Source: Planctomycetota bacterium
Lineage (GTDB): Bacteria; Planctomycetota; UBA8108; JACQVS01
Length of the DNA stretch: 64,000 bases
Reading direction: 5' to 3'
NCBI GenBank assembly: GCA_028280485.1
Contig: JANQLS010000007.1
Location: forward strand, 1-64,000
Made by a program: the position numbers and the translations under genes. Position 1 is the first letter of the stretch; the number at the start of each line of letters is the position of its first letter. Below the pieces are notes generated by a model. It was not told the DNA's origin. It worked only from the letters and a program-made list of their open reading frames with translations, and did no database searches. This document shows positions 25,670 through 35,222 of this stretch, one piece after another.

Positions 25670-26650
25670 CTACTTCTCCCGCTCCCCATCCCCTCTACCA
25701 GCGGGCACCGCCTTAACCCGAACTCGAGCCCGATCCCCTTCATCCTTGGGCAAACCTTGGTTCACTCCTTGGCGAAGCTCCTCAGAGCTTAAAGTCGTGA
25801 TCGGCGAACCGGGGGTCGATTCTTTCGCCATCGCCGAGATTCTTGCCAGTCGTCGACTCGCAGTCCCCCGAACCAGAATGCTGGGATCTTCTCGGCTCGT
25901 ATTTAAAATGGCGTTCTGAACTTGAATATCATTTCCAGCGTGGGTCACCAAATTACGTACGGATTGCTGTCTCAATCTTTCGTTTTGCTCAAAAGACATC
26001 ATTTCGAGCAAGGGTTGCTTGAGCTCAGGAATAGAAGACTCTGAGATCTGAGACAAAATCTTAACGCGCATGCCCGGATCTAAAGTGGTGTCTTGGGCGA
26101 CGGAAAGAATCGGCATCACGACTTGACGTTCTTGCTCTTCGTTGGCGTAATGTAATAAGCCGTCAAGCCCGCCCTTTTTCCAATGAGCTAAAATGCGTTG
26201 CTTGCGTTCTTCTTCAGAAATCGAGGGATCGAAGATCGGGGCGTAACGTTCATGGGCGGCGCGCTCCCTCATTCGGCGCTCTCCCTCGTGAACCAACCGG
26301 GCAATATGTTCAGAGCTCTCTAAAGTCGCTAACCGTTTCTCTAATCTTTGTACGGGGTCGAGTGTTTCCTCTTCCGAACCTTCATCGCCCGAAGAACCTT
26401 CCGCTTTGCCCCCAGATCTTCCCGATGACGATTGCGAAGCTTGTGCCTTTAAAAGTGTGGAATCCACTTCGAGACGCTCGACTCGCTTACCGATCGATTC
26501 GACTTGAGTGACGATCTTATTTACGTTTTCAGCAATCCCCGAATCTTGGCTGAGGGCCTCTTCTTGATTCGAGCTGAACACCGAATAAGAAGCCAAGACC
26601 AAGGCCAACAACGAAGCACTGATGCAAATTGAAAAGGCGACTCGTTCCAT
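25670..26650 (-). CDS. Membrane-anchored coiled-coil protein in the SOS-like cluster, unknown function
   Basis: A 326-residue protein: one N-terminal membrane helix (about 5-22), a coiled coil (~40-70, heptads with VTQVESIGKRVERLEV), a Ser/Gly/Glu-rich linker, a second coiled coil (~98-130), and a helical domain (~150-275) with HEAT-like repeats. The tail is basic and disordered. AAAGGA 10 bp before the ATG at 26650 fixes the start. An imperfect LexA-like palindrome (26709-26727) lies upstream, so it may be induced together with the polymerases. No family recognised. Confidence 0.65.
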   Translation of the reverse strand: MERVAFSICISASLLALVLASYSVFSSNQEEALSQDSGIAENVNKIVTQVESIGKRVERLEVDSTLLKAQASQSSSGRSGGKAEGSSGDEGSEEETLDPVQRLEKRLATLESSEHIARLVHEGERRMRERAAHERYAPIFDPSISEEERKQRILAHWKKGGLDGLLHYANEEQERQVVMPILSVAQDTTLDPGMRVKILSQISESSIPELKQPLLEMMSFEQNERLRQQSVRNLVTHAGNDIQVQNAILNTSREDPSILVRGTASRRLARISAMAKESTPGSPITTLSSEELRQGVNQGLPKDEGDRARVRVKAVPAGRGDGEREK

Positions 26651-26708
26651 CACAACGATCCTTTCGACCAAATATCACTTGGAAACAGGGCACAAAACAA
26701 GCCTCTGG

Positions 26709-26727
26709 GGCGAACAGCGAGTTCGCC
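26709..26727. promoter_or_regulatory. LexA-like palindrome with 5-nt centre
   Basis: GGCGAAC-AGCGA-GTTCGCC lies 59 bp upstream of the coiled-coil gene start. Arms equal those of the other boxes, but the centre is one base longer, so binding is less certain. Confidence 0.45.
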
Positions 26728-26989
26728 TTTAGCTGTTTCCACCGTCGACAACCGCCCCCAACAAAACTTCAATGGGGCTTAGCCCAAGGAAGCCTTCGAG
26801 CCCATTCTAAGGCAACCACCGACATTCACACAACGCGCTTCTTTCCTCAAGATCTTATTTTTGAAGGCCTTAGGCCACTCCTTAAAAGAGCCTTGGAAAG
26901 AATATTAAGGGCTCTTTTCATCTAATACAGCCAACATAAAGCCAAAGAGTGCCAAGTTTTTTCTAGTTTTGAGAAAAAGAATTTGAAAG

Positions 26990-27005
26990 GCGAACAATTG
27001 TTCGC
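26990..27005. promoter_or_regulatory. LexA-like SOS box 1 upstream of dnaE2
   Basis: GCGAACAATTGTTCGC, a perfect palindrome matching CGAAC-N4-GTTCG, followed at once by TATAAA (27006-27011), a possible -10. Confidence 0.7.
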
Positions 27006-27021
27006 TATAAACATTCTTCCC

Positions 27022-27037
27022 GCGAACAAGTGTTCGC
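27022..27037. promoter_or_regulatory. LexA-like SOS box 2 upstream of dnaE2
   Basis: GCGAACAAGTGTTCGC, 32 bp after box 1 (three helical turns), suggesting cooperative repression. Confidence 0.7.
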
Positions 27038-27049
27038 TTTCGAGTTCAG

Positions 27050-27110
27050 CTCCAAATTACTGGACTCCAAATTACTGGGCTCCAATTACTGCGCCCAGCT
27101 ACTGGAACCC
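27050..27110. repeat. Degenerate 14-15 bp tandem repeat
   Basis: CTCCAAATTACTGG occurs twice, then CTCCAATTACTG and CAGCTACTGG, directly after the SOS-like boxes. It resembles the ACTGGG repeat at 22941-22999. Confidence 0.7.
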
Positions 27111-27168
27111 AACGACTCGATCAAGGGCCTGAGTTTAGTCCTTAGAAGAAGAAGCTGAAAAAGAATCT

Positions 27169-30100
27169 GTGAAGGAACCTGCAAACGCTCAGCAGGATTC
27201 GAAGAGAAATAAGTCTTACCGATCGTACTGCTCGCCTCATCCCTACCAAGAAAGATTGCTTCCTTTAATGTCATCGTTACGGTCAACGTCCCTCAACTCA
27301 GCAACTTCACCCATGGCCTCAAGCCCTGACAACTTGAACGCCAAAGACCTGGTCGCCCCCAGAGTCAAAAGTTGCTACTCACTCGAAAAGGGAACAATGA
27401 CACTCGAAAAAATCGTCAGCCGCGCGGCCTTACTCGGCTTACCCGCCTTGGCCTTAACCGACGATGACAATCTCTACGGCGCAGTCACTTTCTATCGCTT
27501 AGCCAAAGCTAAAGGAATCCATCCGATCATCGGCGTCGAGCTGAGTCTTCCGAATGCAGCTCTCTCTGAAGACGATTCCAAAGAAGAGCCGAAAGAAGAT
27601 GATGATGATAGAAGAGGCAAAAGAAGCATCGTCCTCTTAGCCAAAAACCAATTGGGGTACGAAAACCTTTGTCACCTGATCACCCTAAAAAAATTAGGAC
27701 CCAGTAACAAAGAGAGCGCCCAAAAAAATGGTGTGGAAAATGACACGGAAAATGACACGGAACTGCGCTGGCCTCAAGACTTCTTAGAACACTCCGCCGG
27801 GTTACTGGTTTTATGCGACTCCCCCTCAACGCTTAAGCCTATAGTCGACCATCTCAACCGACTCAAAAAAGATCAGGCCCAGATAGATCAGGCCCAGAAA
27901 GATCAGGCCAAAAAGACTCAGAAGCAAGCAAAGACCAAAAGTAAAACAGTAACAAACAAGGCAGCAACCAACAAAGGGCCCCAGCTCACCCGATCCGACT
28001 TACGCTTGCTGTGGGTACAACCAGGAGAAGGTCACGATCACCAAAGTCGTGAAGTCGAACTCTTTGAAGCTTCTAAAAAATGGAAGATCCCCCTGATCGC
28101 CGATCCCTACATCGCCTTCTTAGATCCCGAAGATCACGATCTCCATCGCCTGAAATTAGCGATCAGCAACAACACTTGGTTCGACCGCGTGTCTTCTAAA
28201 ATTAAACAGAGTAAAGACTCTAGCAGCGGTTCGGTTGGCAAGCCAGACAATAGCGCACTCCCTCGAATCGAGTGCCTGTCAAAATCCCGCTACTTCCCCA
28301 GCCCACGTCAATGGCGTGAGCGTTTTAAAAATTACCCGAAGGCTTTGATCGAAGCCCAACGGTTGATTCAACTGTGTCAGTTAGATTTAACTCGAGAACA
28401 ACCCATTTTCCCAAATGGAAGTCTCCAATCTCGACTCACCGCCTCTCGCGCTTCAGAACTCCTAAGTGTTACCTCCCAGAAGGTCCCTTCTAAAAAACAC
28501 AGTTCTATCGACCCTCATTCTACTGACTCTCCACTAGTAGAGTGCCGTTCAGTCGACAGAAAAGACGTTCCAAGCACGATCCCTTCTCCAAACTTGGGTC
28601 AGCCCGCTCTCTCTCTCTCCACTTCTTTTCCCCCGGGTGGGCCCAAGCCATTCTTCTCCACTCTCTTCCCCATCGGTGAGTCGAGCTCTGCATCTAATCC
28701 TCTCCAGATTAGCAAAGACAGCGATTTGGAAACTTCCACTGCGGCTGGCGGTCGGGAGGGATGTCCCTTCACCCTCCTGACTAGCCAAGCCTTTTCGGGT
28801 CTCTACCGACGCAATCATAAAATTTCCCCCCAACACTTGAGTCGCCTCACTTACGAGCTCGACATCATTCAACGCTTGGGGTTCACCACTTACTTTTTAA
28901 TCGTAGGCGATATCGTCCTCAGAGCGAGACAACGTGGTATTGAGGTCATCGGACGCGGGTCGGGCGCTAGTTCTCTGGTGGCGTACGCCCTCGGAGTCAC
29001 CAACGTCGACCCGATCACCTACGGTTTACACTTCGAACGCTTCCTTCACGAAGGGCGCAAAGTCGACCTCCCGGATGTCGACATCGATCTCTGTTGGATT
29101 CGCCGCGACGAAGTCATCGACGATGTCTACGAAGCCTACGGACACGAAAAGGTGGCGATGATCTCCACTCACGTCACGTTTCAACCGCGCTCCGCTTTTC
29201 GCGAAACGCTTAAAGCCTTCGGCCTTTCCGTCGACAGCGTCAACCGCCTCAGCAAGTTCTTACCGTCGAGTTTCGGTCCTTCTTCGTTGAGTCTTCCACA
29301 GTCACACCAAGAAGCACGCCAAGAAGCACGCCAAGAAGCACACCAACAAGGCTCCGAAGAAGAAGGCTCCGAGTCGATCTCGCACCACGACAACAGGGCC
29401 TACGAGAAGGCACAGGAAAGAGCATCGTTAGTGGGCGCGCCATTGACCGATGGAAACACGACTAAAAAAAAACTCCTCTTCTCGCAAACTCCATTCGAGA
29501 TGCGCTCCATTCATCTCAATCGTGGGTTGCGAAATCTCGAGCCCTGGACGGGCAAGCTCCAGCCTCGGCTAACAGGTCACATACAGAGTCCAATTCTAAG
29601 AGACCCAAAAGTCGAAACTTTAATCTCGTCCCCTCCCAAGCAAAAAGCCAAGCAAAAAATTTGGGCGAAGGCTCCGCGCGTCACTTCGATTCCCTCGTCG
29701 AAGACGATGCCCTCTCTCTACTTCAGGGGAAGTCCTACGAGTTGGCTCTGTCCCTCGCCGAGCAGCTCTTGGGGCTTCCCCATCATCTTTCGATCCATCC
29801 TGGGGGCATCGTCATCGCCGATCGAGAAATCGATGCTTACGTCCCCCTCGAAAAAGCAGCGAAGGGTCTCATCGTCACCCAGTACGACATGTACTCGATC
29901 GAAGAAGTCGGCCTGGTCAAGATCGACCTCTTGGGCAATCGCTGCCTAACCGAGATCCAAGAAACTTTAGAGTGGGTCAGTGGACGCGAGCCCACTTGGG
30001 CTTCCCACGATCGATCCTTCAAGAAGTCATCTCAGAGTTCATCCCAGTCCTCATCCCGCACTTCCTCTCTGAGCAACCTTTCACCTCAAGCGAGTCCCCT

Positions 30101-32081
30101 ACCCTCCAATTTCTCGCTTCAAGCGATCCCCGATCACGATGAGAAAACCGCTCGACTCTTAGAGACGGGAGAAACCCTGGGCTGCTTTCAGTTAGAGAGC
30201 CCGGCGATGCGGCAACTCTTAAGGCAACTCCGCGTTCAAAACGTGAAAGACTGCATCGCCGCCGTCGCCTTGATTCGCCCCGGTCCGGCGGAGGGAGGGA
30301 TGAAAGAAAAATATATCCGCCGTTCGCGGGGTCTCGAACCCATCGACTTTCTTCACCCCAGTTTAAAAAAAGTTTTAGAGCCCAACTTCGGCATCATTCT
30401 CTACGAAGAAGATGTGATGCAGGTCATCTCCGTCTTAACCCAAAAGACTTTAGCCGAAGCCGACGAACTGCGCTCGGCCATCAAAAAATGTAAAGCTCCC
30501 GAAGAACTCTTAGAGTTAGAAAACGATTTTGTCGGCAAAGCCATCACCAATGGCTTGCCTCCCAGCTTAGCCTTAGAAGCTTGGAACGATCTACAACGCT
30601 TCGCCAGTTACTGCTTCAATAAAGCTCACGCTTCGGGTTACGGCCTTCTCGCTTATCAATCCGCTTACTTAAAAGCTCACTATCCCGTCGAATTCACCTG
30701 CGCTCTCCTCAACCATCACGCGGGTATGTACAGTAAACGCACCTTGATCGAAGAAGCACGCCGCTTGGGAGTGACAATCTTACCGCCTTGCGTCAATCAC
30801 TCTTCTCGCACGCATCGAGTGGAAAACTACAGTCCAAGTCTTCACTCAACAAAGAACGACGTCAGTAAAAAGCCGTGCATTGATAACGGCTGTACTGAAG
30901 GTGACGATGCCAAAGGCAAGAGTGCCAAAGGTAGGAATGTCAAAGGTAGCGGCGTTGAAGTTCACGAGACTGAAGGCGACGGTGTTGAAAACGGAAGTGT
31001 CGAAGGTAGCAATGTTGAAGAGAAGGGCGCCGAAAAGAATCAGGCCAAAAGGATTCAGGCCAGAAAAAATCAGGCCGGGAATCAGGCCGGGAATCAGGAA
31101 AAGGCCGAAAGCTCTTCACATCAAGACAATCAAAAGGATTCGAATTCGCGACCGGTATTTTCAAAAGCCGTTCGCTTAGCTCTCACTCAAATCAAAGGGC
31201 TCTCGCGGCAGAGTATCACGCGTATTTTAAAAGAGCGCCCCTTCGCTTCCCTCAACGACTTGATCCGTCGCACCAACATCCCCCGGCGCGAATTAGAGGC
31301 TCTCATCTTAGTGGGCGCCTTAGACTTCACCGGCCAGCTCCGCCCTCAGTTGATCTGGGAGTTAGAAACCACGCATAAAAGTCAGCGCGATCGCGGTGAA
31401 CTCTCTCTCTTTACCGGGCTCAGCCCTGAAGATCTTCAGAGGGATTCCTCCTCCTCTTCCAAGGTACCACCCTCCAAGGCTGGCTCTTCAAAGGCACCGT
31501 CTTCAAATACGCCGTCATCGAATACGACATCTTCAGATGCAGGTTCTTCAAAGGCTACCTCTTCCGGTACGAGTTCCTCATCTCCAAGTCCTTCAGAAGG
31601 AGCACTACCAGCGGGTGATCCTCTGTGGAATCCCGAATACCCCGACCTTCCCGATTACACCGACCTCTATCGTTTAGTCTGTGAACTGCGTTACTTAGAT
31701 CTCAATGTCAGCCAACATCCCTTCAAGGTGCTTTTAGACTTACCCGACTTTCAAGGGCGCGTCTTCGCTCGGGCTTTCAGTACCTTAGACCCTGAGCGCC
31801 GGGTTCAAGCGGGTCAATTCGTTCGGGTCGCGGGTTTGATGGCCGCTCGTCGACGCACGCCCACTAAGACCGGGCAATCGATGCAGTTTTTAACTTTAGA
31901 AGATGAAACAGGCTTGGTCGAAGCCACCCTCTTCCCCCGTGAGTACAAACGCTACGCCGCTCTCCTCCGCGGCCTCGGCCCCTTCGTCGCCGAAGGCACC
32001 GTCGACGACACCTACGGCTCATTGACCCTAAGCGTAAAAAAACTAAAGAAGGTCAACGTCGAAACCCTCAGCGAGCAGTAG
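27169..32081 (+). CDS. dnaE2: DnaE2-type error-prone DNA polymerase III alpha subunit, with frameshift
   Basis: Two overlapping frames together encode one alpha subunit: 27169-29949 holds the PHP domain and the N-terminal palm with catalytic LPDVDIDLCW; 29661-32081 (open from 29466) continues with HPGGIVIAD, VRPGP-like ALIRPGPAEGG, ILYEEDVMQV, KAHASGYGLLAY and the C-terminal OB fold. An A9 run at 29464-29472 is a likely shift point; one extra A joins the frames (about 1640 residues). Family members are about 1050-1100 residues; the excess is low-complexity insertions. Usual metal-binding His of the PHP start are absent (RVKSCYSL). The GTG at 27169, or ATGs at 27268 or 27313, may be the start. 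Confidence 0.85.
29464..29472 (+). other. A9 slippery run at the dnaE2 frame junction
   Basis: Nine A in the context ACT-A9-CTCC. Frame 1 reads Thr-Lys-Lys-Lys-Leu; adding one A (or a -1 shift) reads into the frame that carries the rest of the polymerase, whose last upstream stop (TAA at 29463-29465) overlaps the run. Confidence 0.7.
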
Positions 32082-32101
32082 TCCGCACGCTCCGCGTGCG
32101 G
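32078..32101. repeat. REP-like unit (CGCACGC stem) providing the dnaE2 stop
   Basis: GTAGTCC followed by a GCACGC-TCC-GCGTGC stem. Its TAG (32079-32081) is the stop codon of dnaE2. Confidence 0.85.
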
Positions 32102-32239
32102 TCTTACCAACAAGCCCCAATCGTTTCAAATACAAAAGAAAACTCCTCCCCAACAAAACCGCCCTCAAAATTCGCCTGAGATTCAAACCCGCAAAGCAAG
32201 TAAGTGACTAAGCCGCAATGGGATCCTAATCAATAAAAC
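32090..32239. repeat. 150-bp direct repeat, copy 1
   Basis: Nearly identical to 32458-32607; begins inside the REP-like unit and ends CAATAAAAC. No coding potential seen. Confidence 0.85.
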
Positions 32240-32242
32240 TCA

Positions 32243-32395
32243 TTAACTAGCCCGAAGCGTGAGCGAGGGGACAAAACGTAGAGTTAGTCTTGAATAACTT
32301 GAACCTACGTACTGTGGATAAGATTCAATCTGGATATTAACCAGTCTTAATGTCGATCTATTCTTTATCCCTCGCCAGCGCTTCGAACTATTTAA
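32243..32395. repeat. Inverted CGCTAGCG-type pair with conserved interior
   Basis: Terminal words at 32243-32270 and 32368-32395 are inverted with TTAACTAG outward. The interior (ACAAAACGTAGAGTTAG…) resembles the sequence after 23532 (ACGAAACGTTGAGTTGA…), so this is a dispersed element. Confidence 0.75.
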
Positions 32396-32457
32396 GTGTC
32401 CGTTCAAATATCAAATTATTCTTAGGCGAGTAAAGAATTTAAAAAATTAACAACCTC

Positions 32458-32607
32458 TCCGCGTGCGGTCTTCCTAACAAGCCCCAATCGTTTCAAATAC
32501 AAAAGAAAACTCCTCCCCAACAAAACCGCCCTCAAAATTCGCCTTAGATTCAAACCCGCAAAGCAAGTAAGTGTCTAAGCCGCAATGGGATTCCTAATCA
32601 ATAAAAC
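32458..32607. repeat. 150-bp direct repeat, copy 2
   Basis: Second copy of 32090-32239 with a few substitutions and single-base indels. It starts within a truncated REP-like unit (CTCCGCGTGCGG). Confidence 0.85.
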
Positions 32608-32611
32608 CCCA

Positions 32612-32755
32612 TCAATTAGCCGAAGAGCAAGCGACGGGATGCCTCAGCGTGTTGAACTCGCCTTTGGCCTGTTTCTTATGGATAGCTCAGACATTTAGCC
32701 TCTACCCACGGAGGACCTTAGCTCTGCCCCGTCGCTTACGCTCCGGGCTAGTTAA
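32612..32755. repeat. Inverted pair, CGACGGG variant
   Basis: A pair of divergent CGCTAGCG-type words (AGCAAGCGACGGG and CCCGTCGCTTACGCTCCGGG) in inverted orientation, both with the changed CGTCGC core, so the change is matched in the two arms. Confidence 0.7.
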
Positions 32756-33263
32756 TCTTGGTAATTAAATCTTGAATATGAATTTTAGAATCACCGGAAA
32801 CTCATGACTCACAACCACAAGGCGCAGAGCGAAGCGCCGCACGGAATCAAAAGAGACCAAACCCAACAAGACTGAGCTTGCAGACAATACCCCTGACTAA
32901 AACATGCCAAGGGCTGAAAGCCCGCCATACCTTAGCCCAGGGCAGAGCGAAGCGCCGCCCTGGGTTAAAGAATCAGAATATATCGAGCCCTGTAAGGGCG
33001 AAAACAACTTACTTACCAGACAAGTAAATCCGAAGGCTTACTACTCTCACTCTAAATGCCATAACCACAGTGAAGCCTAAAGTTTCACACCTGATTCAGT
33101 AATCGCAACATCGCCCGGGCGATGTTAGGAAAATAATTTTAATAACGAAAACGTTTTAATCATCACCATGTAAAAAGGAACTAAAAGTGTTTTTTAGAGT
33201 AAATCCACTTATAATGATTCTTGTGGTTTGGTTTCTAAAGCTTGCTGGGAGTTGGGGCGCCGG
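32756..33263. other. Gene-free stretch with CCCAGGGC-type hairpins
   Basis: No gene. Includes a GGCGC…GCGCC hairpin at 32821-32840, GGGCTGAAAGCCC (32911-32923) and AGCCCAGGGC…GCCCTGGGTT (32934-32965), whose loop AGAGCGAAGCGCC repeats that of the first hairpin. Confidence 0.6.
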
Positions 33264-33366
33264 TGAATAGCGCTATGAATGAGCACTGTAAATAAGCACC
33301 CTGAATTTGCACGGTGAAATACCACGGTGAATTTTTACTTTGAACGATCATTGTGAACTTACACTG
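33264..33366. repeat. Degenerate 13-bp tandem repeat x 8
   Basis: Eight consecutive units, the last seven exactly 13 bp, such as TGAATGAGCACTG, TGAATTTGCACGG, TGAAATACCACGG and TGAACTTACACTG. It lies about 190 bp upstream of the next gene. Confidence 0.75.
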
Positions 33367-33557
33367 AAAACTGGATCTCAGAACGAACCCGAAGAATTAG
33401 CTCTCCAGTTCAGTCCTTTATACTCAAATGAAATTTCCCGCTACAACCGCCATAACTAAGAGCTAATCTTTATTTATCTGGGTCCAACACAACGCTCTGA
33501 AAACTGTTCCATTTGGGTCTAAATTTTAATTTCTTGTCGAATTGAAAAACGAATTCT

Positions 33558-35177
33558 ATGGTCAAGAAACTCTTCCTCCTCATAATTCTTTTGCTGAGCA
33601 CTGAAATCAGTGTGGCTCGCGAAGGACCCAATGTGGAATTTCGTGCTTATGGCCGCAGAAGTAATGATTACCTGGGTCAAGCCTTTGATGTCATCGATGA
33701 CATCGACAAAGATGGCTACCCCGACATCGCTTGCATTGTCAGCATGAATACAAGGGGAGAAAGGAATGGCGAAATCATCGTCTATTCCGCAAAAAAGAGT
33801 AAGCCCATCTACAACTTAAATGGAACTAAAAGTCTCCCATTTGCAGGCGCCCGAATCATAACCTATGTCGATGTCAACAACGATTCCTACCGTGAATTCA
33901 TCACCGTAAATTCATACGGCCAAATCACTGTTCATTCAGGGAAAAATGGAAGGGTCTTATATTCGCACAGGCCGATTCCATCGCTACGATCAATTGTATC
34001 GACGGTTTTAATTCAAAAGGATTCTGACAATGATGGGTTTCCTGAACTCGTAGTGGGCTGGAGCGCTTACACAGAACGGAATTTTTTGGATTTTAGCGAT
34101 TTCAATCAATTCTGGGGCTTGGTTGGTAAGTTTAATCCAGTTCAAAACAAAGTCTTTTGGACTCAAAAAGGAAATGATCAAATAAATTTATTTGGAGATA
34201 ACGCTCAACTATATCCTGATATCACCGGCGATCTAGTTAAAGAAATTTTGGTTACGGGTTTAATTGAGCGTAAATTTCAAACATTTCGAATTCTGAATGG
34301 ATCTACCGGAGAAACCCTAAAAACTTTATTCTTCTCACGAGAGTATTCCTTTTGGTCACAAACATTGAAACCCTTGTCTGACATAAACGGTAATGGATTC
34401 TCTGATTTTATCATTGGAGCGGACCGAACAAAATACAGCCCTATTCCTAACGGAAGAGGAGTAACTTTTGTATTAGAGGGCAGCACTCTCCAACCGATTC
34501 GTACTCATGAAGGAGTCAATCATGGCAATGATGATGGCTTACTATCTTATAGCGGAGATAATCTCGGAAATCGTATCTTAGTCCTTGAAGATTATACCGG
34601 GGATGGCGTATGTGATTACGCATTAGCAACAATTAATATCGACAACATTGCGCTGACTCCAGATGCGCCTAGCCTGACTCTTTACGATGGCAAACACGGA
34701 ACTCCAATCTCCATATTTAAAGCTAATGGAAACTCAAATTACTTTTTTGAAGAGATGAAACCGTACCCCGACTGGGATGGTGATTCCATCCCCGAGCTTT
34801 TAATTGGAAGCCCCAACGGTCAAGATTCAGGCCACCGAGCAGACGCTGGTGAATTGAGAATAGTCAGATCCAAAATCACTTCCCCGGCTTTCAGAAGAGG
34901 AGATGTCGATCAAAACGGAACGATTGAAGTTCCCGATGGAATTAAAATTTTAGAGTACTTATTCTTAGGAAGCTTTGACCCTCCCTGCTTAAAGGCCTTA
35001 GATAGCAATGAAGATTATAGGATTCGTCCCAATGATGCCGGAATCATTTGGACTTACCTTTTTAAAGACAGCCATTACCTAGCGCCTCCTTACAATGACT
35101 GCATTCCTGAGACGACCATCAACTTCTACCTCGATGATAGCTTCCTTGATTGCGAAGAAAGTAATTGCACTCCTTAA
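33558..35177 (+). CDS. Secreted FG-GAP/beta-propeller protein with dockerin-like end
   Basis: A 539-residue protein with a signal peptide (1-20) and repeated calcium-loop segments typical of FG-GAP/VCBS propellers (IDKDGYPDIA, VNNDSYREFI, SDNDGFPELVVG, INGNGFSDFIIG, WDGDSIPELLIG). The C-terminus (~440-510) is dockerin-like: RGDVDQNGTIEVPDGIKILEY then a second Ca loop. It is probably an extracellular or surface protein; ligand unknown. Ends 45 bp from the convergent metalloprotease gene, which shares the dockerin-like tail. Confidence 0.8.
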   Translation: MVKKLFLLIILLLSTEISVAREGPNVEFRAYGRRSNDYLGQAFDVIDDIDKDGYPDIACIVSMNTRGERNGEIIVYSAKKSKPIYNLNGTKSLPFAGARIITYVDVNNDSYREFITVNSYGQITVHSGKNGRVLYSHRPIPSLRSIVSTVLIQKDSDNDGFPELVVGWSAYTERNFLDFSDFNQFWGLVGKFNPVQNKVFWTQKGNDQINLFGDNAQLYPDITGDLVKEILVTGLIERKFQTFRILNGSTGETLKTLFFSREYSFWSQTLKPLSDINGNGFSDFIIGADRTKYSPIPNGRGVTFVLEGSTLQPIRTHEGVNHGNDDGLLSYSGDNLGNRILVLEDYTGDGVCDYALATINIDNIALTPDAPSLTLYDGKHGTPISIFKANGNSNYFFEEMKPYPDWDGDSIPELLIGSPNGQDSGHRADAGELRIVRSKITSPAFRRGDVDQNGTIEVPDGIKILEYLFLGSFDPPCLKALDSNEDYRIRPNDAGIIWTYLFKDSHYLAPPYNDCIPETTINFYLDDSFLDCEESNCTP

Positions 35178-35222
35178 TCAATGTAAACGACCGGTTTAGC
35201 AACTCAGATGTTCAATCTTTAC

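Noticed and set aside
30880-31179. Overlapping frame of 99 codons inside dnaE2
   Set aside because: It arises from the repetitive low-complexity codons of dnaE2 in another frame.
29661-32081. Second half of dnaE2 as a separate gene
   Set aside because: It begins in mid-domain at a TTG without ribosome binding site, and its frame is open further upstream to the A9 run; both halves are needed for one polymerase.
33264-33366. Possible CRISPR array
   Set aside because: Units are 13 bp, contiguous and degenerate, with no spacers and no cas genes nearby.
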